A stretch of DNA of 64,000 nucleotides from contig JAETQO010000001.1 of assembly GCA_021770655.1 (NCBI GenBank), positions 62,001 through 126,000 of the forward strand. Reading direction: 5' to 3'. Position numbers and translations under genes: made by a program. The notes under the pieces were generated by a model. It ran no database searches. It saw nothing but the letters and a program-made list of their open reading frames with translations, and had not been told where the DNA came from. This document shows positions 51,937-62,165 of this stretch, piece by piece (position 1 is the first letter of the stretch; every line of letters begins with the position of its first letter). Origin of the DNA: Ruminococcus sp. (GTDB lineage: Bacteria; Bacillota; Clostridia; Oscillospirales; Ruminococcaceae).

Positions 51937-52314
51937 TTATTCTTCTTCGCCCAGATGATTATTGGGGTAATTGATTTCTGTCGCTCGGGGGATGATTTCG
52001 TTGATATGGTCTATAAGCTTTTTCAACTTCTTCCATTGAGTGCTGTCTGCGCTGACGAAGTAGAAATTCATGGTTCCTTTCCTTCTCATAGATACGATAC
52101 CTGCGTCCTTTAATATCTGCAAATGATGAGATACCGCAGGGCGTGATAAATGTGTTTTCTCTGTGATTTCACCCACACGGCATCCAATCTTTTCGCTCAT
52201 CAGAAGCGTCATCAGGATACTTTGTCTCGTTTCATCACCCAGTGCAATTATCGCTTTCCGGCATTGCAGGAATTCATTTGCAAGAAGCTGTCGTTCTTCC
52301 GCACACTTATCCAT
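51937..52314 (-). CDS. ArsR-family winged-helix regulator
   Basis: A 125-residue small DNA-binding repressor. The core reads ALGDETRQSILMTLLMSEKIGCRVGEITEKTHLSRPAVSHHLQILKDAGIVSMRRKGTMNFYFV across residues about 24-90, with the recognition helix LSRPAVSHHLQIL. The ELCVCDL metal motif of true arsenic sensors is absent (a single Cys sits in GCRVGE), so it probably senses something other than arsenite. GGAGGA SD. It is first in an operon with the nitroreductase gene, which is probably its target. Confidence 0.88.
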   Translation of the reverse strand: MDKCAEERQLLANEFLQCRKAIIALGDETRQSILMTLLMSEKIGCRVGEITEKTHLSRPAVSHHLQILKDAGIVSMRRKGTMNFYFVSADSTQWKKLKKLIDHINEIIPRATEINYPNNHLGEEE

Positions 52315-52452
52315 ATCATTCCTCCGTTCGATAGTTTATTTACTTAAACCATTATACCATACTTTTAACGAAATTGTTCAATGGTAAAGAAAATAAAGAC
52401 GATTAATTTTTGAAATCAGTCAATTTGAAATATAGTATAACGTTTATAAATT

Positions 52453-52500
52453 AAGCCGACGGTCATTATGCTCTTTGACAATGACCGACGGCTTTTAGTA
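52453..52500. terminator. Terminator after copA
   Basis: A perfect 15-bp stem AAGCCGACGGTCATT / AATGACCGACGGCTT with a 12-base loop. It lies 20 bases beyond the copA stop on the minus strand and can also act on the plus strand. Confidence 0.82.
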
Positions 52501-52513
52501 TTTCGTGAATAAA

Positions 52514-52720
52514 CTATTCAATACCCTTTACTTCATACCCTGCGTTCGTTACAGCTTTTATCAGCGTGTCATCAGATACGTTTCCATCAATATCGAGATA
52601 AGCGCATTTTTCCTCCAGCGAGACCTCGGCCTTAACGCCGTCGATCGCATTCAGTACCTTGGAAACCGTACCTGTGCAGTGGTTGCACATCATTCCTTCG
52701 ATTTTCATTACCTTTTTCAT
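52514..52720 (-). CDS. copZ: Nested copper chaperone (CopZ-like) within the 3' end of copA
   Basis: An internal in-frame ATG at 52720 (copA residue 772) has a perfect GGAGG SD eight bases upstream (52733-52729). Starting there gives a 68-residue protein, the normal size of CopZ, beginning MKKVMKIEGMMCNHCTGTV with the copper-binding MxCxxC motif and a full beta-alpha-beta-beta-alpha-beta HMA domain. It would be made as a free chaperone in addition to the C-terminal domain of the 839-residue ATPase. That it is translated separately is inferred from the SD. Confidence 0.65.
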   Translation of the reverse strand: MKKVMKIEGMMCNHCTGTVSKVLNAIDGVKAEVSLEEKCAYLDIDGNVSDDTLIKAVTNAGYEVKGIE

Positions 52721-55033
52721 TTTAACGTCCTCCGTTTCAATAGTAGTGTTTATTGTTTTATCTGAGTAGGTATTTCTGCCGTCCTTGAAGAAATTAAGCC
52801 GCAGAGCGTTTGTCACAACGCAGACCGAGCTCAGGCTCATTGCCGCCGCGGCGAACATGGGATTCAACTTCCAGCCCAGCAGGGAATAGAATACTCCCGC
52901 CGCCAGAGGAATGCCCAAAGCGTTGTATATAAGCGCCCAGAAAAGGTTTTCCTTGATGTTTTTCATTACCTTGCGGCTAAGCTTTACGGCGGTGACAGCG
53001 TCATTAAGATCGCTCTTCATCAGCACAATATCAGCCGATTCTAAGGCAATATCCTGTCCTGCGCCTATTGCTATTCCCACGTCGGCGGAGGTAAGTGCAG
53101 GAGCGTCGTTTATGCCGTCGCCGATCATAGCCGTCTTCTTGCCCTCGCTTTGAAGTTCACTGATGATCTTTGCCTTGTCTTCAGGCATGAGCTGAGATCT
53201 TACCTTGTCTATTCCAAGCTTTTTCTGTATTGCCTTTGCGGTTTTGTCATTGTCGCCCGTAAGCATAATGGTTTCAATTCCCATTCGGTGAAAATCCTCG
53301 ACAGCCTGCTTGCTGGAATCCTTTATCTTATCGGCGATGAACAATATACCGGCAAGCTTTCCGTCAACAGCCGCGTAAAGCGGGATCTCTCCCTGCTCAG
53401 CGCCGCTCTCGGCAAGTGCCGCTACTTCCGACATATCAATTCTGTTTTCCTGCATAAGTCTGCTGTTGCCAATAAAGACTCTTTTGCAGTCTGTTAAGGC
53501 TGAAATACCGCCGCCTGCCGTTTCGGAATAATCGTCTGCCTGAATAAGTGCGTATCCTTTTTCGGCGCAGTGATCGGCGATCGCTTTGGCAAGAGGGTGT
53601 GAAGAACCGCTTTCTGCGGAGTAACAAAGCTTCATAAGCTCGTCCTTGTCATATCCGTTTGCTGTCTGAACGGATATAAGTCTAGGTCTGCCCTCTGTGC
53701 AGGTGCCGGTCTTGTCAAGCACTACCGTATCCACCGAATGTGCGGTCTCAAGGCTTTCGGCAGACTTGATAAGAACGCCGAACTGAGCTGCCTTTCCCGT
53801 TCCCACCATTATAGCCGTTGGAGTAGCAAGCCCCAAGGAGCAGGGGCAGGAAATTACCAGAACAGAAATAGCCATGTTGAGCGCAAAAGCAAATCCGTAC
53901 CCCAGCGCTAGCCATATTGTCAATGACAGCAGAGCGATGATTATTACCGCAGGAACAAACACCGCGCTTATTTTATCCGCAAGACGGGCGACAGGAGCCT
54001 TTGTAGCGGACGCCTCCTCCACAAGAGCGATTATCTGAGAAAGCGTCGAGTCCTTAGCAGGCTTTTCGCATCGGCATTTTGCAAAACCTCCTGCGTTCAC
54101 GCTTGCGCTCATAACCCTGTCGCCCTCCGACTTGTCAACGGGAATGCTTTCACCCGTAAGCGCCGATTGGTCTATGGTACATCTTCCTTCGATTATTACT
54201 CCGTCGCATGGAACAGACCAGCCTGCTTTCAGCAGAAAAATGTCCCCCGTCATAACGCTGTCGGCAGGTATCTCCTCCTCCTTACCGTCCCGTATCACAA
54301 CTGCATTTTTAGGCGCAAGACTGATAAGCTTTTTGACGGCGTCGGCAGTTTTTCCTTTTGACCTTGCTTCAAGATATTTTCCGACCGTGATAAGCGTTAA
54401 TATCATTCCGCAGGATTCATAGTATAAATTCATCATATATTCGTGAGCTGACGAAAAATCGCCTCTACCCATATGATAAGCCATCATATATGTGCCGAAT
54501 ATACTGTAAACAAATGAAGCCGCCGCGCCGAGAGCGATAAGACTGTCCATATTCGGCGTGCGGTGAAAAAGATTTTTAAAGCCGTTTGTAAAGTAGTGAA
54601 AGTTTATCGCGATTATGGGAACTGTGAGCAGAAGCTGAGTCAAGGCATATATCATCATGTTTTTATGCCCTGTAAAAACAGGCGGAATGGGTATGCCCGC
54701 CATATGTCCCATGCAAATATAAAACAGCGGAACTAAGAATCCCACGGACCACCAAAGCCGCTTTTTCATAACCTCGATTTCATCCTGCCGAGTGGTTGTA
54801 GATTGCCTCTGAGCGTTTTCTGATATTTCGCTTGCGCCGTAGCCGGCACCCTCAACGGCGGCAATGATTTTTTGCGGTTCGGTTATGCTTTCGTCATAAT
54901 CCACCGACATTTTGTTTGCCAGAAGATTGACCGAAACGCTGTCAACCCCCTCCGCTTTTGCGACTGCTTTTTCAACATGCCCTTGGCAGGCGGCACAGCT
55001 CATACCCGTTACATTGAATTTTGCATTTTTCAT
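52514..55033 (-). CDS. copA: Copper-exporting P1B-type ATPase with N- and C-terminal HMA domains
   Basis: An 839-residue membrane pump that exports Cu+. The N-terminal HMA domain carries GMSCAACQGHV; membrane helices follow, with the copper-site motif SCPCSLGLATPTA. The actuator has the TGE loop in ALTGESIPVDK, the phosphorylation site is VLDKTGTCTEG, the nucleotide domain has SSHPLAKAI and the hinge GDGINDAPAL. After the last membrane segments a second HMA domain is fused at residues about 772-839. Most CopA proteins have HMA only at the N-terminus, and the C-terminal one has its own SD (see nested copZ). The gene starts 18 bases after csoR and is in its operon. Confidence 0.95.
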   Translation of the reverse strand: MKNAKFNVTGMSCAACQGHVEKAVAKAEGVDSVSVNLLANKMSVDYDESITEPQKIIAAVEGAGYGASEISENAQRQSTTTRQDEIEVMKKRLWWSVGFLVPLFYICMGHMAGIPIPPVFTGHKNMMIYALTQLLLTVPIIAINFHYFTNGFKNLFHRTPNMDSLIALGAAASFVYSIFGTYMMAYHMGRGDFSSAHEYMMNLYYESCGMILTLITVGKYLEARSKGKTADAVKKLISLAPKNAVVIRDGKEEEIPADSVMTGDIFLLKAGWSVPCDGVIIEGRCTIDQSALTGESIPVDKSEGDRVMSASVNAGGFAKCRCEKPAKDSTLSQIIALVEEASATKAPVARLADKISAVFVPAVIIIALLSLTIWLALGYGFAFALNMAISVLVISCPCSLGLATPTAIMVGTGKAAQFGVLIKSAESLETAHSVDTVVLDKTGTCTEGRPRLISVQTANGYDKDELMKLCYSAESGSSHPLAKAIADHCAEKGYALIQADDYSETAGGGISALTDCKRVFIGNSRLMQENRIDMSEVAALAESGAEQGEIPLYAAVDGKLAGILFIADKIKDSSKQAVEDFHRMGIETIMLTGDNDKTAKAIQKKLGIDKVRSQLMPEDKAKIISELQSEGKKTAMIGDGINDAPALTSADVGIAIGAGQDIALESADIVLMKSDLNDAVTAVKLSRKVMKNIKENLFWALIYNALGIPLAAGVFYSLLGWKLNPMFAAAAMSLSSVCVVTNALRLNFFKDGRNTYSDKTINTTIETEDVKMKKVMKIEGMMCNHCTGTVSKVLNAIDGVKAEVSLEEKCAYLDIDGNVSDDTLIKAVTNAGYEVKGIE

Positions 55034-55051
55034 TTATACTGTACACTCCTG

Positions 55052-55378
55052 TTATTTCAGCTTTTTTACTAATTCAATAGCTTCGTCTATGACATTGGTA
55101 TTGCCCTTTTCTATCTCTTCGGTCATACAGGTTTTCATGTGATCCTGTAAGATCAGATAGCCAAAACTTTGCAGTGCGCTTTCCACAGCGGCAACTTGTA
55201 TAAGAATATCTCCGCAGTATCGGTTATCGTCAAGCATTTTGACGATTCCGTTTATCTGTCCTGATATTCTGTTGAGTCTGTTTTTCAGCTGTTTGACTTC
55301 CCGGGCGTTTCTCGGCGTATGTTTGTGCCTGCAATGCTCGCACATTTCGTCTGTTTTATTTTTATTGGCTTTATCCAT
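55052..55378 (-). CDS. csoR: CsoR-family copper-sensing repressor
   Basis: A 108-residue all-helical repressor released from DNA by Cu+. The family core is LKNRLNRISGQINGIVKMLDDNRYCGDILIQVAAVESAL, with the Cu+ ligand set Cys (NRYCGD), His (QDHMKTC) and Cys (MKTCM) in the C-H-C order of CsoR. The N-terminal extension CEHCRHKHTP adds a further Cys/His cluster. GGGAGG SD. It heads the csoR-copA operon; a palindrome suited to CsoR (55394-55410) lies between promoter and start. Confidence 0.93.
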   Translation of the reverse strand: MDKANKNKTDEMCEHCRHKHTPRNAREVKQLKNRLNRISGQINGIVKMLDDNRYCGDILIQVAAVESALQSFGYLILQDHMKTCMTEEIEKGNTNVIDEAIELVKKLK

Positions 55379-55393
55379 AATGTACCTCCCAAC

Positions 55394-55410
55394 ATACCCC
55401 TATAGGGTAT
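55394..55410. promoter_or_regulatory. Candidate CsoR operator
   Basis: ATACCCCTATAGGGTAT is a near-perfect inverted repeat (ATACCC / GGGTAT) of the G-tract/C-tract type used by CsoR. It lies between the csoR -10 box and SD, where binding would block transcription. Confidence 0.75.
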
Positions 55411-55422
55411 TTGCTGTATTAC

Positions 55423-55451
55423 ATTATATATCCTATCGAGATATTTGTCAA
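55423..55451 (-). promoter_or_regulatory. Consensus promoter of csoR-copA
   Basis: On the minus strand, TTGACA (55451-55446), 17 bases, TATAAT (55428-55423). Confidence 0.85.
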
Positions 55452-55486
55452 GAACTTCTTGTCAATTATTATTTATCGCAGAAACA

Positions 55487-55517
55487 AAAAAATACCCCGT
55501 TTACAAAAAACGGGGTA
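55487..55517 (-). terminator. Terminator of the LCP-family gene, displaced by repeat copy 3
   Basis: On the minus strand TACCCCGTTT pairs with AAACGGGGTA around a short loop and leads into T6-7. It lies about 190 bases beyond the LCP stop, with repeat copy 3 in between. Confidence 0.8.
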
Positions 55518-55529
55518 AGAGCATTTATA

Positions 55530-55708
55530 TTAAGTCAGTACCGCATAACTACCGCCTAACGGCTTTGTGTACGTCTAACTTGCCAATTTTCCGTTATCTT
55601 GCACACAAACTCCTTGAAAGACACTAGTATTCCTGCGTCGTTTCTATACAATCTAACGAAAAATTTTCTGCGTTATCCGCACACATTAGTTGTGCGGTGT
55701 TGCCTTAA
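55530..55708 (-). repeat. TTAA-ended structured repeat, copy 3 (179 bp)
   Basis: Ends TTAAGTCAGTACCGCATAAC and GTTGTGCGGTGTTGCCTTAA-type; interior near-identical to copies 1 and 2. Its right-hand TTAA contributes the TAA stop of the LCP gene. The structured strand is minus, the same direction as LCP transcription, so the element should be present in the 3' UTR. Small differences from copy 2 include ACTAGTGTC for ACTTGTGTC and GTTTGTGTG for GTTTCTGTG. Confidence 0.86.
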
Positions 55709-57057
55709 TATCCGTAGCCGTTTCCTCCGGCATAGGCATTTTCATTCTGATATTGTTCAACAGCTTCTTCGATATTCTTGCAGGTACCATAGATTATATA
55801 CTGCATAAACGCCGAGTTAGCGGTATAATCAGGATTAAGTACCTGCATACCGTAAATATATTCGTCGGTGAAATATCCGTCCGCCGGGATTCTGAGTTGC
55901 TGTACGTCATATTCCATATAATCAAAGGCATTGAGCAGGAGATTTGCGATCTCACCGTCGGTCAAGTCGGTGTGTACCTCAGGAAGTACTTTGTTGAGCA
56001 GTTTATCCAGCTGAATAAGGTTAAGATTCTTTGCATTTTTGATTATCTCAGATATAACTCTTCTCTGGCGTTCGGTTCTTTCGTAATCTGCATTGCCGAC
56101 GTATCTCAGACGTGCAAAAGCAAGGGCTTGATTTCCGTTAAGATGGATCTTTCCTCCCTTGTCAAGATAATCCGTACCTTTTTTGTTGCCAAGATATTTG
56201 TTCTGCTCGGCAAGCGGAGCCTTCATACCTTCTGCTTCAGCGTCCGTTACCTCCATGTCTATACCGCCGACAGTTTCGACAATATCTATAAATGAGTAGA
56301 AATTAACGCTGGCATACCTGTCTATCTCGATTCCGAAATAATCCTCGATACACTCTTCAAGATATTCGCATCCGCCGTGCCAGTACGCCGTGTTAAGACG
56401 GTTTCCTTCGTTGAACTGCGCCATATAAATGTACATATCTCTCATAAGAGAAGTCATAGTAATGGTCTTGTTTTTGGTGTTTATGGAAATTATCATCATA
56501 ACATCAGTATTTCCGCGGCTTTGATCCTCGGTATCTCTCAGATCCTCACCGATAAGAAGAATGTTTGTAACATCCTCGCTGGAAATTTTAGTCGATTGCT
56601 TTTGAAGCTGTGCTTTTAGCTCGTTTTCCTTTTCTTTAGCGTTAAAAGTATCCGATTCGTCATGCAGCTCGCTGGAATTTATAGGAGCCTTGCCGGAGTT
56701 TATTTTGGTATCCTTGTCTCTGTTGAGCAATCCGGTATAGTGAAAAAACATTCCGACTATTATCGCGATAATGATAACGAAAACCACAAATACGATACCA
56801 AGCGCAACGCCGGTCTTTTTTTTCTTGCTCCAGCCCCTTTTGCGTGAGGCTTTCTTTTTGCCTCCGTCTTTATCCGTTTCAGCTTTCGGAGACGTTTTTT
56901 TCTGAGGCAGAGGAATATTGCCCGTCATTCCGGGAGCGCTTGACGTATCAAGAATTTTTTTGTTTTCAATAGCGTTTGAAATCAGCGACTGCAATTCCTC
57001 GTCACCTTTATTATTAACAGGATTAACCGGCTGACCGTTAAGTCTGTCTTTATCCAT
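55705..57057 (-). CDS. LytR-CpsA-Psr (LCP) family cell-envelope protein
   Basis: A 450-residue membrane-anchored phosphotransferase-type protein that attaches wall polymers (teichoic acid or capsule) to peptidoglycan. The cytoplasmic N-terminus (1-88) is charged and ends in basic KKKASRKRGWSKKK; one transmembrane segment follows at about 89-111; the LCP domain spans about 160-390. Landmarks are ILLIGEDLRDTEDQSRGNTDVMMIISINTK, TMTSLMRDMYIYM, GGIDMEVTDAEA, LNGNQALAFARLRYVGNADYERTERQRRVI, with the conserved Arg and Asp residues. The C-terminus is Gly/Tyr-rich (NAYAGGNGYGY), and its stop codon lies in repeat copy 3. The final residues might have been altered by that insertion. Confidence 0.92.
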   Translation of the reverse strand: MDKDRLNGQPVNPVNNKGDEELQSLISNAIENKKILDTSSAPGMTGNIPLPQKKTSPKAETDKDGGKKKASRKRGWSKKKKTGVALGIVFVVFVIIIAIIVGMFFHYTGLLNRDKDTKINSGKAPINSSELHDESDTFNAKEKENELKAQLQKQSTKISSEDVTNILLIGEDLRDTEDQSRGNTDVMMIISINTKNKTITMTSLMRDMYIYMAQFNEGNRLNTAYWHGGCEYLEECIEDYFGIEIDRYASVNFYSFIDIVETVGGIDMEVTDAEAEGMKAPLAEQNKYLGNKKGTDYLDKGGKIHLNGNQALAFARLRYVGNADYERTERQRRVISEIIKNAKNLNLIQLDKLLNKVLPEVHTDLTDGEIANLLLNAFDYMEYDVQQLRIPADGYFTDEYIYGMQVLNPDYTANSAFMQYIIYGTCKNIEEAVEQYQNENAYAGGNGYGY

Positions 57058-59099
<2,042 letters not shown>

Positions 59100-59107
59100 T
59101 GTATATT

Positions 59108-59147
59108 ATCGGGACTTGCGTTATAGCGCTTGTCCCGATTTTTTTTA
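59108..59147 (+). terminator. Terminator of pyrG
   Basis: ATCGGGACTTGCG pairs with CGCTTGTCCCGAT (bulged) around TTATAG, followed by T8. Confidence 0.85.
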
Positions 59148-59178
59148 TAAGTTATATGTGAAATTTAACGAAAAGCTA

Positions 59179-59206
59179 TTGACTTTTGACGATGTTATGG
59201 TATAAT
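59179..59206 (+). promoter_or_regulatory. Promoter of rubrerythrin
   Basis: TTGACT (59179-59184), 16 bases, TATAAT (59201-59206), about 50 bases before the ATG. Confidence 0.72.
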
Positions 59207-59256
59207 ATATATAAATGCGGGCAGTATTTAATTAATTTGTAAAGGAGTTAATTACT

Positions 59257-59796
59257 ATGGTTGATTTAAAGGGTACAAAAACTGAGGCTAATCTTTTGAC
59301 TGCTTTTGCCGGCGAATCTCAGGCAAGAAACAAGTATACATATTATGCCAGCAAAGCTAAAAAGGACGGTTATGTTCAGATAGCAAATATTTTTGAGGAA
59401 ACCGCCGCTAATGAAAAAGAACACGCTAAGATCTGGTTCAAGCTTCTTCATGACGGTATTCCTTCTACAGTTGAGAATCTGAAGGACGCCGCCGCAGGCG
59501 AAAACTATGAGTGGACTGATATGTATGCCGGCTTTGCCAAGGACGCAAGGGAAGAAGGTTTTGATGATATTGCCGATCTGTTTGAGAAAGTCGGCGCTAT
59601 CGAAAAGGAGCATGAGGAAAGATATAAAAAGCTTCTTGCAAATATCGAAGGAGATCTTGTATTTTCCAAGGACGGCGACTGCGTATGGCAGTGCATCAAC
59701 TGCGGACATATCGTGATCGGCAAAAATGCTCCGGAAGTTTGCCCCGTATGCGCTCATCCTCAGTCTTATTTCCAGATCAAGGCTACAAATTATTGA
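59257..59796 (+). CDS. rbr: Rubrerythrin
   Basis: A non-haem iron peroxidase that protects anaerobes from hydrogen peroxide. Its 179 residues form a four-helix di-iron domain (1-140) with the ligand Glu residues in [30 protein letters not shown] and [15 protein letters not shown], then a C-terminal rubredoxin-like FeS4 domain with CINCG ... CPVCAHP. The GAGTTAAT SD region (AAGGAGTT) is at the usual distance. It is monocistronic between terminators, under its own promoter. Confidence 0.97.
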   Translation: MVDLKGTKTEANLLTAFAGESQARNKYTYYASKAKKDGYVQIANIFEETAANEKEHAKIWFKLLHDGIPSTVENLKDAAAGENYEWTDMYAGFAKDAREEGFDDIADLFEKVGAIEKEHEERYKKLLANIEGDLVFSKDGDCVWQCINCGHIVIGKNAPEVCPVCAHPQSYFQIKATNY

Positions 59797-59811
59797 TAGT
59801 AAATATACTTC

Positions 59812-59845
59812 AACAGGCAGGCTGGCAAACCGGTCTGCTTGTTTT
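59812..59845 (+). terminator. Terminator of rubrerythrin
   Basis: AACAGGCAGGCTGG pairs with CCGGTCTGCTTGTT through several wobbles; a T-run follows. Confidence 0.7.
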
Positions 59846-59856
59846 TGCTTTATGTG

Positions 59857-59985
59857 ATACATGAAAATCAATTTTCAAAATACATTACAGAAGTTACTGT
59901 AATGTAGATGATAATTTTATATGTTTGTTGTCCTGTATAAAAATATGCTGTTTAGCCTTAATGATCAAAATTGATTTTCGTGTAT
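59857..59985. repeat. Long inverted repeat with inner hairpin upstream of recG
   Basis: ATACATGAAAATCAATTTTCA (its first 20 bases at 59857-59876) and the inverted copy TCAAAATTGATTTTCGTGTA at about 59965-59984 differ at two positions. Each arm is itself close to palindromic (TGAAAAT-CA-ATTTTCA). Between them is a 9-bp hairpin ACATTACAG / CTGTAATGT (59882-59905). The right arm ends 16 bases before the recG -35 box. Confidence 0.6.
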
Positions 59986-60000
59986 ATGATAAAGCTGCCC

Positions 60001-60029
60001 TTGAAATATAGAAGTAAATGTGTTATTAT
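60001..60029 (+). promoter_or_regulatory. Promoter of recG
   Basis: TTGAAA (60001-60006), 17 bases, TATTAT (60024-60029). Confidence 0.6.
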
Positions 60030-60066
60030 TATATAGTAAAGAAAAACAGATAAAGGGGGCGGTAAC

Positions 60067-62118
60067 TTGATAAGCGAACTTACGAAATCTGTTGAGTATC
60101 TTAAAGGCATAGGTCCTAAAAGAGCGGAATGCTATGAGAAAATGGGGATAAAAACAGTATATGATCTGCTTAATCATTTTCCAAGAAACTATATCGACTA
60201 TACCGACCCCGTCCCTATAGGTAAAGCGCCTGTAAACGAACCGTGCATAGTAAAGGGCAGGGTAGTAAAAAAATTTCCTGAGGCTCGTATAAGAGAAGGG
60301 CTTTCTGTGTATAAGGCTATTTTCACCGATGACGTTACCGACCTGGTCATTGTGATTTATAACAGCGAATACCTTTTTAAACAGCTGGAGCCTGATAAGG
60401 AGTATTACCTTTGCGGCAGAATAACAGGAAAACGTGTGCGTAAAGAAATGAACTCGCCGATAGTGCTTTCAGCCGATACAGAAGAAAAGATTCAGCCTGT
60501 TTACCGATTGACCGAGGGTCTGAGCCAGTCTATGCTTAGACAGACTATACGTAATGCGCTTACCGTCTTTAACAGGAACATCTACGAACCTTTGCCCAAA
60601 AGCGTTATGCAGGAAAATAGTTTTTGTTCGCTGGACTATGCAATGGAGAATATTCACTTTCCTAAAGATATGCACGCCTGCGAACTTGCAAAGCACAGAC
60701 TTGTATTTGACGAACTGTTGGTGCTGCAGCTTGGTATGCTTTTGATGAAAGGCAGAAGCCGCGACAGAAGCGGCTGTGTTCTGAAAAAAGTCGATATGAG
60801 CGAGTATTACAACAGTCTTCCGTTTAAGCTTACCGACGGGCAGCTCGGCGCAATAGATGACTGTATTAACGATATGCAAAGAGATTTTCCTATGAACAGA
60901 CTTGTTCAGGGAGACGTAGGCTCAGGTAAAACCGCCGTTGCGGCAGGCGCGGCATATTTCGTGTATAAAAACGGTTGCCAGACAGCTTTAATGGCGCCTA
61001 CCGAGATACTTGCCGCTCAGCATTACGATACGCTGAAAGGCTTTCTTGAACCCCTCGGCGTTAAGGTAGCACTGTTGACAGGCTCGATGACCGCAAAGCA
61101 GAAAAAATCGGTGAAAGAAGGCTTGGAGAGCGGGGAGTATTCCGTTGCCGTGGGAACTCACGCATTGGTCCAGCAGTCAACGAAGTTCTCTGATCTTGCC
61201 CTTGTTATTACAGACGAACAGCATCGTTTCGGCGTAGAACAGAGAGCGGTCTTGGCTTCAAAGGGAAATAATCCGCATAAGCTTGTAATGTCCGCAACGC
61301 CGATACCCAGAACTCTTGCGCTTATGATCTACGGCGATCTGGATATATCCATTCTGAAAGAACTTCCGAAAGGAAGACAGCCGATAGAAACCTACGCCGT
61401 AACGGGTAAGCTCAGAGAGCGGGCGTTCAATTATGTAAGACAGCATCTTGACGAAGGAAGACAGGGCTATATTGTCTGTCCGATGATAGAAGAGAACGAC
61501 AGGGAACTTCAGGACGTGAAAACTTACGCTAAAAAACTGTCCGAGGGAGATTTTAAAGGCTATAATATAGGTCTGCTCCACGGAAGAATGAACGGTGCTC
61601 AGAAAGAACAGATAATGCAGGATTTCAAAGAGCATAAGATTGATCTGCTTGTTTCGACTACCGTGGTGGAAGTCGGAGTGGACGTTCCGAACGCAACCGT
61701 TATGGTTATTGAAAACGCCGACCGTTTCGGACTTTCCCAGCTCCACCAGCTGAGAGGAAGGGTGGGCAGAGGACAGTATAAATCAAGCTGTATCCTTATT
61801 ACCGATAACGTAAATGAGGAAAGCGTAAAACGTCTGAAAATTCTGTCAAAAACCACCGACGGTTTCAAGATCTCCGAGGAGGACCTGAAACTAAGAGGAC
61901 CGGGAGATTTTTTCGGAAGTCGCCAGCACGGTCTGCCGGCTCTGAAAATCGCCGATATGTCACAGGATATGGACGTTCTGAGAGACGCCCAGAATGCAGC
62001 AAAAAAAATAATCGCCGCCGATCCTTTACTTGAACATAAAGAAAATTCTTATCTGCGGGAACTTGTGGATAAGCTTTTTGAAAAAAAATTTATCCGACAA
62101 TTAGGAAAGTGTGATTAA
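60067..62118 (+). CDS. recG: ATP-dependent DNA helicase RecG
   Basis: Branch-migrates and reverses stalled replication forks and Holliday junctions. The 683-residue protein has an N-terminal wedge/OB domain (KSVEYLKGIGPKRAECYEKMGI, then ETVKGRV-like strand IVKGRVVKKF), and helicase motifs: Walker A QGDVGSGKTAVAAGAA, motif II ITDEQHRFGVEQR, motif III MSATPIPRTLAL, then VSTTVVEVGVDVPNATVMVIENADRFGLSQLHQLRGRVGRG. The C-terminus keeps EEDLKLRGPGDFFGSRQHGLP. AGGGGGCGGT precedes a TTG start at 60067. It is followed after 47 bases by the LUD-domain gene, probably in one transcript. Confidence 0.97.
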   Translation: MISELTKSVEYLKGIGPKRAECYEKMGIKTVYDLLNHFPRNYIDYTDPVPIGKAPVNEPCIVKGRVVKKFPEARIREGLSVYKAIFTDDVTDLVIVIYNSEYLFKQLEPDKEYYLCGRITGKRVRKEMNSPIVLSADTEEKIQPVYRLTEGLSQSMLRQTIRNALTVFNRNIYEPLPKSVMQENSFCSLDYAMENIHFPKDMHACELAKHRLVFDELLVLQLGMLLMKGRSRDRSGCVLKKVDMSEYYNSLPFKLTDGQLGAIDDCINDMQRDFPMNRLVQGDVGSGKTAVAAGAAYFVYKNGCQTALMAPTEILAAQHYDTLKGFLEPLGVKVALLTGSMTAKQKKSVKEGLESGEYSVAVGTHALVQQSTKFSDLALVITDEQHRFGVEQRAVLASKGNNPHKLVMSATPIPRTLALMIYGDLDISILKELPKGRQPIETYAVTGKLRERAFNYVRQHLDEGRQGYIVCPMIEENDRELQDVKTYAKKLSEGDFKGYNIGLLHGRMNGAQKEQIMQDFKEHKIDLLVSTTVVEVGVDVPNATVMVIENADRFGLSQLHQLRGRVGRGQYKSSCILITDNVNEESVKRLKILSKTTDGFKISEEDLKLRGPGDFFGSRQHGLPALKIADMSQDMDVLRDAQNAAKKIIAADPLLEHKENSYLRELVDKLFEKKFIRQLGKCD

Positions 62119-62165
62119 AGCAAATCTTACTTGATCAGCAGTATTTTAGTCAGGAGGTAATATCA

